Shown here one piece after another: positions 1-7,460 of a stretch of DNA of 12,153 nucleotides. The stretch comes from Candidatus Nitrosotalea sp. FS (GTDB taxonomy: Archaea; Thermoproteota; Nitrososphaeria; Nitrososphaerales; Nitrosopumilaceae): NCBI RefSeq assembly GCF_011319475.1, contig NZ_RCMC01000212.1, positions 11,365 to 23,517 of the forward strand. Reading direction: 5' to 3'. A model generated the notes under the pieces. It had not been told where the DNA came from. It searched no databases and saw only the letters and a program-made list of their open reading frames with translations. The position numbers and the translations under genes were made by a program. Each line of letters begins with the position of its first letter. Within the stretch, counting starts at the first letter, position 1.

Positions 1-314
<314 letters not shown>

Positions 315-315
315 A

Positions 316-344
316 ATTTTTCGTCCCTTTTCTTTTTCTTATTT
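316..344 (+). terminator. T-rich archaeal terminator after ferredoxin
   Basis: Several T runs separated by single C or CG/CCC interruptions begin two bases after the ferredoxin stop. Archaeal RNA polymerase terminates at such oligo-T tracts without needing a hairpin, and none is obvious here. Confidence 0.55.
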
Positions 345-385
345 GATAATCCCTACGGATGTCTACAAAACACATGATCTTAAAC

Positions 386-393
386 AAATTTTA
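386..393 (+). promoter_or_regulatory. TATA-like box of tRNA-Ser
   Basis: The A/T octamer AAATTTTA is centred about 27 bp upstream of the first base of tRNA-Ser, the usual archaeal TATA-to-start spacing. Transcription would begin at or within a few bases of the mature tRNA 5' end. Confidence 0.45.
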
Positions 394-405
394 ACCAGTC
401 CTTAC

Positions 406-413
406 AAAAAAAA
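406..413 (-). terminator. possible rfcS terminator (T8 on the minus strand)
   Basis: Eight consecutive A on the plus strand give a T8 tract on the minus strand. It is the first strong T run downstream of the rfcS stop, so an rfcS transcript ending here would run antisense through the whole of tRNA-Ser. Inferred from position only. Confidence 0.3.
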
Positions 414-416
414 CTC

Positions 417-500
417 GCAGAGGTCGCCTAGCCCGGCATGGCGTGGGCCTTGAGAGCCTATGTGCGCAAGCACCCGGGGGTTCAAATCCCTCTCTCTGCG
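417..500 (+). tRNA. tRNA-Ser (anticodon UGA)
   Basis: An 84-nt class II tRNA. The acceptor stem GCAGAGG pairs with TCTCTGC (one G-U) and is followed by discriminator G, typical for serine. The D arm has a 3-bp stem (GCC/GGC) with G18G19 in the loop. The anticodon stem TGGGC/GCCTA carries the loop CTTGAGA, anticodon TGA, reading UCA codons. The long variable arm folds as GTGC-GCAA-GCAC, and the T arm is GGGGG-TTCAAAT-CCCTC. There is no intron and CCA is not encoded (CTA follows). A T run at 507-511, inside the 3' end of the convergent rfcS, is the likely terminator. Confidence 0.96.
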
Positions 501-503
501 CTA

Positions 504-1457
504 TTATTTTTCTATATTTCCAAGTTCTGCCAATAATGCAGACAACTGGATCTCTGGGTTAGCTCCTATGATTAACCTGTAATCATATTTTGCTATGATT
601 TCTAACATCTCTGACAAATGTGTGGTCTTGATTCTATAACACTCTTCATTTAGATATTTCAAAAAATCAGACTCTGACATTCCATATACTTTGATAAGTT
701 CAATCATTTTGTTCCTAGCTTCTGAAATTTTTCCTCCAAGTGCAAGTTTTAAAACAATGCTTACATCACTTGTTTTAGAAAGTCCTGCAGAGGCTGTTAC
801 ATTATCTTCGTTAATCATTCCAATGCTTGCTGCGGCCTGCAACATGTTTATGGAATGACGCATATCACCTTCTGAATTCTGATACAAAGTTTTCAAACCC
901 TCTTGATTATATTTTACCTTCTCTTTCTTACAAATTTCTTCCAAGTGGTTGATTACGTCTTCTTCTGATATTCGTGTAAATTTGAAAACAGCACATCTGC
1001 TCTGGAGTGGATCTATAATTTTTGATATGTTATTTGCGATCATTATGAATCTACAATGCTTTGCAGTGTCTTCGATGATTCTTCTTAAAGCAGTCTGGGC
1101 GTCTGAGGTCATCTCATCAGCTTCGTCTAAAATTATGAGCTTGAAAGGAATACTAGTGTCTAAACCTGAAAATCTTGCAAATTTCTTTACTCTTTCTCTT
1201 ACCATGTTGATACCACGTTCATCAGAAGCATTCAATTCCAAGGTATGTTCGTGCCATGATTCTCCCAAAATCTCTCTTGCAAGACACAATGCAGTTGTAG
1301 TCTTGCCAACTCCTGCAGAACCCGAGAATAACAGATGGGGCATCTCTGATGTGTTCTTCAAAAGAGATCGAAGACTACCCACTATCTCTTTTTGATTTAT
1401 GATGGATGAGATCTTGGTCGGGCGATATTTTTCGACCCACATCGAAGATTCAGTCAT
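504..1457 (-). CDS. rfcS: replication factor C small subunit (clamp loader)
   Basis: AAA+ ATPase of the archaeal clamp loader, which opens the PCNA ring and places it on primer-template junctions together with the large subunit RfcL (not in this window). The 317-residue length is normal. Motifs in order: N-terminal WVEKYRP (about 7-13), Walker A GSAGVGKT (46-53), the RFC-specific NASDERGI (76-83), Walker B ILDEADEM (109-116), sensor-1 region ANN (141-143) and the SRC arginine-finger motif (153-155). The remainder is the helical collar. The ATG at 1457 sits about 28 bp downstream of an A/T-rich TATA-like box, with only weak Shine-Dalgarno character, suggesting a leaderless mRNA. The gene is divergent from the gins23 operon and convergent with tRNA-Ser, with 3 bp between the tRNA end and its TAA stop. 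Confidence 0.97.
   Translation of the reverse strand: MTESSMWVEKYRPTKISSIINQKEIVGSLRSLLKNTSEMPHLLFSGSAGVGKTTTALCLAREILGESWHEHTLELNASDERGINMVRERVKKFARFSGLDTSIPFKLIILDEADEMTSDAQTALRRIIEDTAKHCRFIMIANNISKIIDPLQSRCAVFKFTRISEEDVINHLEEICKKEKVKYNQEGLKTLYQNSEGDMRHSINMLQAAASIGMINEDNVTASAGLSKTSDVSIVLKLALGGKISEARNKMIELIKVYGMSESDFLKYLNEECYRIKTTHLSEMLEIIAKYDYRLIIGANPEIQLSALLAELGNIEK
507..519 (+). terminator. T-rich terminator of tRNA-Ser
   Basis: TTTTTC followed by a second T-rich stretch begins 7 nt after the tRNA discriminator. It lies within the last codons of rfcS on the opposite strand, so the two convergent genes share this sequence. Confidence 0.45.
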
Positions 1458-1480
1458 AGGGACATACGTCTTTCACTTAC

Positions 1481-1491
1481 TAATAAAATTA
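1481..1491 (-). promoter_or_regulatory. TATA-like box of rfcS
   Basis: On the minus strand this reads TAATTTTATTA, centred about 28 bp upstream of the rfcS ATG. The spacing puts the transcription start at or next to the start codon, i.e. a leaderless transcript. Confidence 0.45.
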
Positions 1492-1547
1492 AGTCTAAGA
1501 AACTGTGTTTGTAAATTATTAATGTAGATCTGAAGCAAAGTTGGGTA

Positions 1548-1557
1548 TTACTATATG
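1548..1557 (+). promoter_or_regulatory. candidate TATA box of the small ORF / gins23 operon
   Basis: TTACTATATG lies about 26 bp upstream of roughly position 1579, which would start transcription shortly before the ATG of the small ORF at 1596. A second A/T candidate, GTTAATAGA around 1700-1708, could instead serve gins23 alone. Neither choice can be settled by eye. Confidence 0.35.
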
Positions 1558-1595
1558 ACCAATCGTTATTATGATTGAAAAAGACTCTCATTGCT

Positions 1596-1730
1596 ATGAT
1601 GGTTACTCCTCACATGTTAAATGAGAAAGCAAGTATGTCAGTTATGAACAGGAACAAATTTGTACAGATAGAATCTAGATCAAATGATCGAACTAAATGG
1701 TTAATAGAATTGATCGATCGATCCCTTTAG
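1596..1730 (+). CDS. small hypothetical protein or leader peptide upstream of gins23
   Basis: A 44-codon frame in the divergent rfcS/gins23 intergenic region. It begins MMVTPHMLNEKAS and ends TKWLIELIDRSL, stopping at TAG 1728-1730. Its composition looks protein-like: a charged middle and an amphipathic C-terminal helix with Trp. The same frame is open to a TTG at 1575, which would add seven residues (MKKTLIA). A TATA-like box ends at about 1557, compatible with either start. I do not recognise a family. Its last codons form the left arm of an inverted repeat whose right arm contains the gins23 Shine-Dalgarno, and its stop is 24 nt before the gins23 start. It may therefore be a leader peptide coupled to gins23 translation (inference). 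The alternative is a chance ORF. Confidence 0.42.
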   Translation: MMVTPHMLNEKASMSVMNRNKFVQIESRSNDRTKWLIELIDRSL

Positions 1731-1750
1731 CGGCTCAAAGGAGGATCGAT
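1717..1750 (+). promoter_or_regulatory. inverted repeat that can pair the gins23 Shine-Dalgarno
   Basis: ATCGATCC (1717-1724) is perfectly complementary to GGATCGAT (1743-1750), and CTTT (1725-1728) to AAAG (1737-1740). This gives 12 bp with a 2-nt bulge (1741-1742) and an 8-nt loop. AAAGGAGG at 1737-1744, the only good Shine-Dalgarno for gins23, lies in the right arm, and the TTG start at 1755 lies 4 nt beyond the stem. The left arm is the end of the small ORF, whose stop codon spans the stem-loop boundary. Seen in the RNA it could gate translation; seen in DNA it could be an operator. Confidence 0.5.
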
Positions 1751-1754
1751 TAAA

Positions 1755-2270
1755 TTGCACATTTCAGAGCTCATACAGGTACATAGTATAGGATACCGCT
1801 TACAGGATGTTAAAGTCAATTTTGGTCATGATCTCAAAATAGAAGCACCATTGACGTCAATTGAAGCTAAACAAGGAGAAATATTGAGTATCTCTAGATG
1901 GATAGCTGAAGTACTGTCCTCAGAAAAATTAGTTGAAGTACAAGATACTGATATGATTGTAGCCTTGAAACAGGCAGTCATGAAAGAAAATGTACAAGGT
2001 GACTTTGATCTCTCTACATTAGATCTTGATTTCTATATCAAAGTGAATTCATTCACACGAAGACTTCCACAAGAAGACCGTGATAAAATAGAAAGCATGT
2101 TGAATTCTCTTATTCGTAAACGACAAGGAAAAATAATCAGACTGGCAGATTCCTCCAAAATGACTGCTGATTTGGCAAAAAAGTTAACAATTGAAGAAAG
2201 AACATTGTTTGATTATATCCATAACAATAGTGCCGAATTTAAACAACAAATAATGGGTGATAAAAAATGA
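1755..2270 (+). CDS. gins23: GINS complex subunit, Gins23 type
   Basis: Subunit of the archaeal GINS complex, which binds MCM and Cdc45/RecJ to form the CMG-like replicative helicase. The 171 residues show a short beta-rich N-terminal part (about 15-65, including VKVNFG, LKIEAPL and GEILSISRWIAEVL, resembling the GINS B domain) followed by a helical A domain to the C-terminus. B-before-A order is characteristic of Gins23 rather than Gins51, and gins23 next to mcm is the arrangement known from Crenarchaeota. The start is taken as TTG 1755 because AAAGGAGG lies 10 nt upstream and no in-frame ATG occurs until Met67, well inside the B domain. The stop overlaps the mcm ATG by 4 nt (ATGA). Family confidence is good; the 23 versus 51 call rests on domain order and context. 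Confidence 0.85.
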   Translation: MHISELIQVHSIGYRLQDVKVNFGHDLKIEAPLTSIEAKQGEILSISRWIAEVLSSEKLVEVQDTDMIVALKQAVMKENVQGDFDLSTLDLDFYIKVNSFTRRLPQEDRDKIESMLNSLIRKRQGKIIRLADSSKMTADLAKKLTIEERTLFDYIHNNSAEFKQQIMGDKK

Positions 2271-4348
2271 CCGCACAGTCTGAATCGATTTCAAAGAGTA
2301 AACTTCAAGATCAAGTGAAAGATTTTCTTAGTCAGTTCAAAGACAAGTCTGACGCTTACAAATATGTTGACGAAATAGATCAAATGATGGCAAAGAAAAC
2401 ACAATACATTGTAGTTGACTATAATGATCTAGTTTCATATCCGGAAATTGAGTCTGTATTTACTACTGATCCTGACGAGATACTTCGAGCCTTTGGCGGA
2501 GCAATAAAAGACATTCTCAAAGAAAGATTTCCACAATATGCAGAAAAAATTCGTCATGATATTAGAGTAAGAATTTCTAACTATCCATCACATCGAAGCT
2601 TGCGTGAAGTAAATGCAGAGGTAATTGGAAAAGTGATAAGTGTATCTGGAATGGTAGTTAGATCTTCTGAAATCAAACCCCTTGCAAAAGAACTAGTCTA
2701 CTTTTGTCCTGATAACCACAAGACTGTGAGAGTTCAAGAAAAAGGTCTAGAGTTTAAAGAGCCATTAAAATGTGATAATGGAAAATGTACTCATAGAGAT
2801 CTTGAGATAAGTCCAGAACAAAGTAAGTTCATTGATTTTCAAATGGTGAGGCTCCAAGAATTACCAGAAGATTTGCCTCCAGGTCAACTACCTCACTATC
2901 TTGATGTCACAGTTTTACAAGACTTGGTTGATAACGCAAGACCGGGAGATCGTATCATACTGACAGGAATTGTAAGAATTGAACAAGAACACATTCCTTC
3001 AATGAGAGGAAAAAGCGGTATCTACAGATTGCGAGTTCAAGGTAATAACATAGAATTTCATCGTGGACGTGGAAATAAAACTTCTAGAAGTACCGAACGA
3101 GAAGAGATCTCACCTGATGAAGAGAGAATAATCAAATCACTTGTTAAAAATAATGATATCTATGACAGGTTAGTAGCCTCGTTTGCACCACATGTGAGCG
3201 GACATGATATAATTAAAGAAGCCATCTTATTGTTAATTGTAGGATCTACTCAAAAAATCCTTGCAGACGGTGCTAAAATTCGTGGAGATATCAACGTATT
3301 TTTGGTGGGTGATCCTGGTACTGCAAAAAGTGAAATGTTGAAATTCTGTGCAAGAATTGCTCCAAGAGGACTTTATACCTCTGGAAGAGGTTCAACCGCA
3401 GCAGGATTAACAGCTGCAGTTGTTAGGGATAAAATTGGTATAATGATGCTTGAAGCAGGTGCCGTAGTACTGGGAGATCAAGGTCTTGTCTGTATAGATG
3501 AGTTTGATAAAATGAAACCAGAAGACAGAAGTGCATTACATGAAACGATGGAACAACAATCTGTAAGCATTGCAAAAGGTGGAATTGTAGCAACATTGAA
3601 TGCCAGAACTTCAATCTTGGCTGCGGCAAACCCGATGTTTGGCAAATATGATCCTTTTAAGAATATCACCGAGAACGTTAATCTCCCAGTTCCACTCTTA
3701 ACACGTTTTGATCTCATCTTTGTTGTCAGAGATATTCCATCAAAAGAAAGAGACACAAGAATTGCAAGACACATATTGAATTTACACAGAGTGTCAGGAA
3801 CTGACACCAAGTCCCTAATTGATGTTGACATTCTCACAAAATATCTATCGTATGCAAAGAGATTTGATCCAAACCTCACTCCAGAAGCAGAAGATTTAAT
3901 CCTAAATTACTACATGACCATGAGAAATGTGGAATCTGAAGGAATGATCACAGTAACACCTAGACAATTAGAAGGACTTGTGAGATTGGCAACAGCAAGA
4001 GCCAGATTGTTGATGAAAACACAAGTTGATGGAGAGGATGCAGAACGAGCTATATTCCTTATGCAAAGCATGTTACAAGATGCAGGAGTTGATGTTAATA
4101 CTGGAAAAGTTGATCTGGGAGTTCTCCAAGGTCGTCCTCATAGTGAGGTCTCAAAAATGCAACTATTCATGGATGTAATGAAATCACTTGAAGGTGATGA
4201 AAAGAGACCAGTTGAAGAAAAAGCATTTGTTAAAGAACTAATCAAGACTGATAAATTCACAGAAGATGAAGCAAGAAAATACCTTAAAAAATTGCAAAGA
4301 GAGTCAGCTATTTATGAATCAAAACCTGGTCATTATAACCGGGTATGA
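2267..4348 (+). CDS. mcm: replicative minichromosome maintenance helicase MCM
   Basis: Hexameric 3'-5' DNA helicase that unwinds the replication fork. The 693 residues hold an N-terminal domain with a zinc site C147-x3-H151...C169-x4-C174 (C/H/C/C rather than four Cys), then the AAA+ core: Walker A GDPGTAKS (348-355), Walker B VCIDEFDKM (408-416), sensor 1 in AAANP (452-456) and arginine finger in LLTRFD (477-482). A winged-helix-like C-terminus follows (about 620-693). Length is normal and no intein interrupts the ATPase motifs, a common insertion site in archaea. The ATG at 2267 overlaps the gins23 stop, and GGTGAT at 2256-2261, 5 nt upstream, matches the archaeal anti-Shine-Dalgarno. Its TGA overlaps the ATG of hel308, so the three genes are translationally coupled. 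Confidence 0.98.
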   Translation: MTAQSESISKSKLQDQVKDFLSQFKDKSDAYKYVDEIDQMMAKKTQYIVVDYNDLVSYPEIESVFTTDPDEILRAFGGAIKDILKERFPQYAEKIRHDIRVRISNYPSHRSLREVNAEVIGKVISVSGMVVRSSEIKPLAKELVYFCPDNHKTVRVQEKGLEFKEPLKCDNGKCTHRDLEISPEQSKFIDFQMVRLQELPEDLPPGQLPHYLDVTVLQDLVDNARPGDRIILTGIVRIEQEHIPSMRGKSGIYRLRVQGNNIEFHRGRGNKTSRSTEREEISPDEERIIKSLVKNNDIYDRLVASFAPHVSGHDIIKEAILLLIVGSTQKILADGAKIRGDINVFLVGDPGTAKSEMLKFCARIAPRGLYTSGRGSTAAGLTAAVVRDKIGIMMLEAGAVVLGDQGLVCIDEFDKMKPEDRSALHETMEQQSVSIAKGGIVATLNARTSILAAANPMFGKYDPFKNITENVNLPVPLLTRFDLIFVVRDIPSKERDTRIARHILNLHRVSGTDTKSLIDVDILTKYLSYAKRFDPNLTPEAEDLILNYYMTMRNVESEGMITVTPRQLEGLVRLATARARLLMKTQVDGEDAERAIFLMQSMLQDAGVDVNTGKVDLGVLQGRPHSEVSKMQLFMDVMKSLEGDEKRPVEEKAFVKELIKTDKFTEDEARKYLKKLQRESAIYESKPGHYNRV

Positions 4349-6468
4349 AAATAGAGCAGTTAGATATTCCTCCTTCTACAATTGAATTTCTGCAAAAAAA
4401 TGGATATGTGAATCTATATCCACCGCAGGAAAAGACAGTAAAAGCTGGATTGCTTGAAGGCAAGAGTATACTGGTCTCTGCGCCTACTGCAAGCGGCAAG
4501 ACATTGATTGCAATTCTTGCAATAATAAGACACCTATCTGAAAAGAGAGGCAAAATAGTTTATCTCAGTCCTCTAAAGGCCTTGGCATCAGAAAAGTTCA
4601 ATGAATTTAAAAAACTTGGTTCTGTTGATATTGGCAAGAATCTAAAAATCCAAATATCTACAGGTGATTTTGATGCATCTGAAAAAAATCTAGGTCAAAA
4701 TGACATACTTGTACTAACTAATGAAAAAATGGATTCTATAATAAGACAGGGTGCTGAATGGATAGATCAAATAAGTCTTGTAATTGCTGATGAAGTTCAT
4801 CTGTTGGGAGATGATGACAGGGGACCAACCCTTGAAATCGTACTCACAAAGCTAAAACTTTTGCCAAAAAAACCACAAATACTGGCTCTTAGTGCTACTG
4901 TCACTAATGCTGATGAAATTGCTGATTGGTTAGAGTGCAAACTAGTTCATAGTGAATGGAGACCAGTTCCATTGTCCGAAGGAGTCTATGATCAAGGTGT
5001 AGTAACTATGCAAGACAACAAAAAATTTGAAATCCAGACAAGCATCAGAGGACCGCCAGTTGACTTGGGGCTAGACTCACTAAATAATGGGGGTCAAGCG
5101 ATTTTATTTGCAGAAACTAGAACTCGTTCTGTATCACTTGCTACAAAGACATCAGAAGCTGTATCAAAGACATTAAACAACGAAGAAAAAGAAACGCTAG
5201 AAAAAATTTCCCAAAAAATTTTAGATGATAATGAACATACTGAACTTGTTAAAACTCTGGCCAGTCTAATTAAAAATGGTGTGGCATTTCATCATGCTGG
5301 TCTTAATTCTAATTGTAGGGATTTGATTGAATCTGAATTTAGAAACAAAAGAATAAAGATCTTGGCATCTACTCCTACCTTAGCTGCAGGAGTGAATCTT
5401 CCAGCGAGAAGAGTAGTTATTGCTAGTTTGGCTAGGTACGACGCAAAGTATGGTACTAACAAACCGATTAGCATATTGGAGTACAAACAACTGTGTGGTC
5501 GTGCAGGCAGACCGCAATATGACAAGTACGGCGAAGCAATAATTGTAGGCAACTCAAATGGAGATGAAATCTTTGACTATTACATTAACGGAACTCCAGA
5601 ACCAATCTCTTCCAAACTTACGGGAGACAAGGCATTAAGAATACATCTTCTCAGTTTTATATCTACAAATCCTGGCATTAAGAGAGAAAATATTGTGGAA
5701 TTTTTTTCAAAAACACTTTCAGGTTCTCAAGAAAGAAAAACCACAATAAAGTTCCACATTCAGATATCTCTGAGATATCTAGAATCAGAAGATCTTGTAA
5801 AGCAAAAAGGAGATAGATACATAGCTACAGAATTTGGCAAAAAAACCTCTACTTTGTATATTGATCCTCTGACAGCAGTATTGTTTAGAAAGTCTTTGGA
5901 AAGAATTTCAACAAAAGGACATGCTCTTGGCTTGTTACATCTGATTACAATTTCCGAAGATTTTTTCCCCAAGTTTTCATTAAGAAATAAAGATTACGAG
6001 TTTGTAGGCACTTTGATTGAAAATTATGCTGATCAATTAATAGAACCTATATCCGAATACGATTGTAACCGAAGTCTTCTTGCAATACATGCTTGGATAA
6101 ATGAATCAAGCGAGATATTTCTGTCTGATAATTTTGGTATAGAATCTGGTGATATGCATAGGATGGCAGAGACTGCAGACTGGCTCATTCATGCTCTTTA
6201 TGAAATCGCAAAACTAGAAAAAAAAGATGAGATCCTGACCGAGATTGATTCATTGAGGTCCAGAGTAGTATATGGCATAAAAGGTGAACTCGTTGATTTG
6301 GTACAAATAAAAGGAATTGGAAGAGTTAGGGCCAGAATACTATTCAAGAATGGCATAAAAACAACAGAGGATCTGACCAAAATATCTGTTGAAAAGCTAG
6401 CCAAAATGGATAAGATAGGACCACTTGTTGCAGAAAACATAAAGACACATCTTAAAAAGATAAGATGA
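4345..6468 (+). CDS. hel308: Hel308-type superfamily 2 DNA helicase
   Basis: ATP-dependent 3'-5' DNA helicase of the Ski2/Hel308 family, expected to act on stalled forks and recombination intermediates. Of 707 residues, the N-terminal half has two RecA-like domains: a Q-motif-like YPPQ (25-28), motif I SAPTASGKT (45-53), motif II DEVH (149-152), motif III SAT (183-185), motif IV near ILFAETRTR, motif V STPTLAAGVNLP (about 342-353) and motif VI QLCGRAGRP (about 382-390). Winged-helix and ratchet regions follow. The last 60 residues contain helix-hairpin-helix-like repeats (IKGIGRVRARIL and MDKIGPLVAENI). It overlaps mcm and the following gene by ATGA on both sides and has no clear Shine-Dalgarno, so translation probably depends on re-initiation. 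A general Ski2-like RNA helicase is the alternative, but the HhH tail and replication context favour Hel308. Confidence 0.93.
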   Translation: MKIEQLDIPPSTIEFLQKNGYVNLYPPQEKTVKAGLLEGKSILVSAPTASGKTLIAILAIIRHLSEKRGKIVYLSPLKALASEKFNEFKKLGSVDIGKNLKIQISTGDFDASEKNLGQNDILVLTNEKMDSIIRQGAEWIDQISLVIADEVHLLGDDDRGPTLEIVLTKLKLLPKKPQILALSATVTNADEIADWLECKLVHSEWRPVPLSEGVYDQGVVTMQDNKKFEIQTSIRGPPVDLGLDSLNNGGQAILFAETRTRSVSLATKTSEAVSKTLNNEEKETLEKISQKILDDNEHTELVKTLASLIKNGVAFHHAGLNSNCRDLIESEFRNKRIKILASTPTLAAGVNLPARRVVIASLARYDAKYGTNKPISILEYKQLCGRAGRPQYDKYGEAIIVGNSNGDEIFDYYINGTPEPISSKLTGDKALRIHLLSFISTNPGIKRENIVEFFSKTLSGSQERKTTIKFHIQISLRYLESEDLVKQKGDRYIATEFGKKTSTLYIDPLTAVLFRKSLERISTKGHALGLLHLITISEDFFPKFSLRNKDYEFVGTLIENYADQLIEPISEYDCNRSLLAIHAWINESSEIFLSDNFGIESGDMHRMAETADWLIHALYEIAKLEKKDEILTEIDSLRSRVVYGIKGELVDLVQIKGIGRVRARILFKNGIKTTEDLTKISVEKLAKMDKIGPLVAENIKTHLKKIR

Positions 6469-7460
6469 TGCTGGATAGAACTATCATCGCAATACTGATC
6501 TCAGCAGTGGCATTTGTTACTGTTTATGCAATTACTCCTAGTCTGATCAAAGTATTGACAAAAAAAAATATGATTGTAAAAGACTATAACAAAGAGGTTG
6601 CAATAATGGTTGCACGTCCTGGAGGGCCTTCTATTCTTGCAGGAATTCTGGCTTCTGAACTTACACTATATGCCTTTTTTCCTTCTACCGCCATACTGGC
6701 AATTATAGTAACAACCTCCCTAGCCTTTCTTGTTGGTTTGGCTGACGATAGAAAGGTACTTGGAGGATGGTTCAAACCATTAGCGCTTGCAGTTTCTGCA
6801 CTGCCTATTATTTTGCTTGGAACATATGATCCACATCTTGCATTTCCGTTATTTGGCTCAGTCAAGATCCCAGAACTCTATTTGGCACTGATAATTTTCA
6901 TCATTCCGGTAATGGGAAATACAATAAATTCTATCGATGTACTAAATGGTGTTGCAAGTGGATTTATGACCATTGCAAGTTTTGCTCTTACCATTTGTCT
7001 TGTCATTGTACACAATTATGATGTTGCATTGGCAAGTTTACCTCTTGGGTTTGTATCTCTAGCATTTTACAAATACCATAAAGTTCCAAGTAAGATATTT
7101 CCAGGAGACTCTGGTGCACTAACTCTTGGCGCAATGTATGGTACATTGTCTATTGTCGGTCATGTTGAAATCGTTGCCGCAATCGCATTACTTCCTGCAG
7201 TGATAAACTCTTTTCTCTTTCTTTCTAGCGTAAAAAGAATAATTGAACATAGGCAGATAAAAGCAAACCCCGTTGTACATACTGAAGACTTCAAGCTAAT
7301 GGCAAGCATTGATAAATCAGCTCCTGTTACTCTTGTACGATTGATCCTCGCAAATGGGCCTCTTACAGAGAAACAAGTGGGATTTGTAATATTCAAACTT
7401 GCTTTATTTTCTGCAGCGCTTGCAATAATAACATCTTTTATGATGGGAGTTAAGCTATGA
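6465..7460 (+). CDS. GPT/MraY-family polyprenyl-phosphate glycosyl-1-phosphate transferase
   Basis: Integral membrane enzyme expected to transfer a (modified) HexNAc-1-phosphate from a UDP-sugar to dolichyl phosphate, the first step of archaeal N-glycan or surface-polysaccharide assembly. The 331 residues are mostly hydrophobic with about ten predicted membrane segments. Family motifs are visible: RPGGPSILAG (51-60), the ADD motif (93-95; ADDRKVLGGW), NTINSIDVLNG (152-162), the metal-binding FPGDSG (212-217), and a basic loop with H262 and H272 in the C-terminal third. Two Met codons (6465 and 6468) are possible starts; the first gives the ATGA overlap with hel308 used at every junction of this operon. 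Sugar specificity cannot be read from sequence. Linkage to replication genes is probably expression economy rather than shared function, but the facing sugar operon fits. Confidence 0.9.
   Translation: MMLDRTIIAILISAVAFVTVYAITPSLIKVLTKKNMIVKDYNKEVAIMVARPGGPSILAGILASELTLYAFFPSTAILAIIVTTSLAFLVGLADDRKVLGGWFKPLALAVSALPIILLGTYDPHLAFPLFGSVKIPELYLALIIFIIPVMGNTINSIDVLNGVASGFMTIASFALTICLVIVHNYDVALASLPLGFVSLAFYKYHKVPSKIFPGDSGALTLGAMYGTLSIVGHVEIVAAIALLPAVINSFLFLSSVKRIIEHRQIKANPVVHTEDFKLMASIDKSAPVTLVRLILANGPLTEKQVGFVIFKLALFSAALAIITSFMMGVKL

Noticed and set aside
417..500. Intron in tRNA-Ser
   Set aside because: The extra length is fully explained by the class II variable arm; the anticodon loop is the normal 7 nt.
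949..1395. A 148-codon open frame on the plus strand
   Set aside because: It lies antisense within rfcS, whose RFC motifs are unambiguous; it has no ribosome site and is a coding shadow.
1458..1754. Replication origin upstream of gins23-mcm
   Set aside because: No cdc6/orc1 gene and no ORB-like G-rich inverted repeats are visible; the A/T content is not unusual for this genome, and the repeat present fits an RNA hairpin better.
3478..3879. A 133-codon open frame on the minus strand
   Set aside because: It is antisense to the conserved AAA+ core of MCM and has no promoter, ribosome site or recognisable protein features.
2267..4348. Possible intein in MCM
   Set aside because: MCM is a common intein host in archaea, but Walker A, Walker B, sensor 1 and arginine finger are contiguous at normal spacing.
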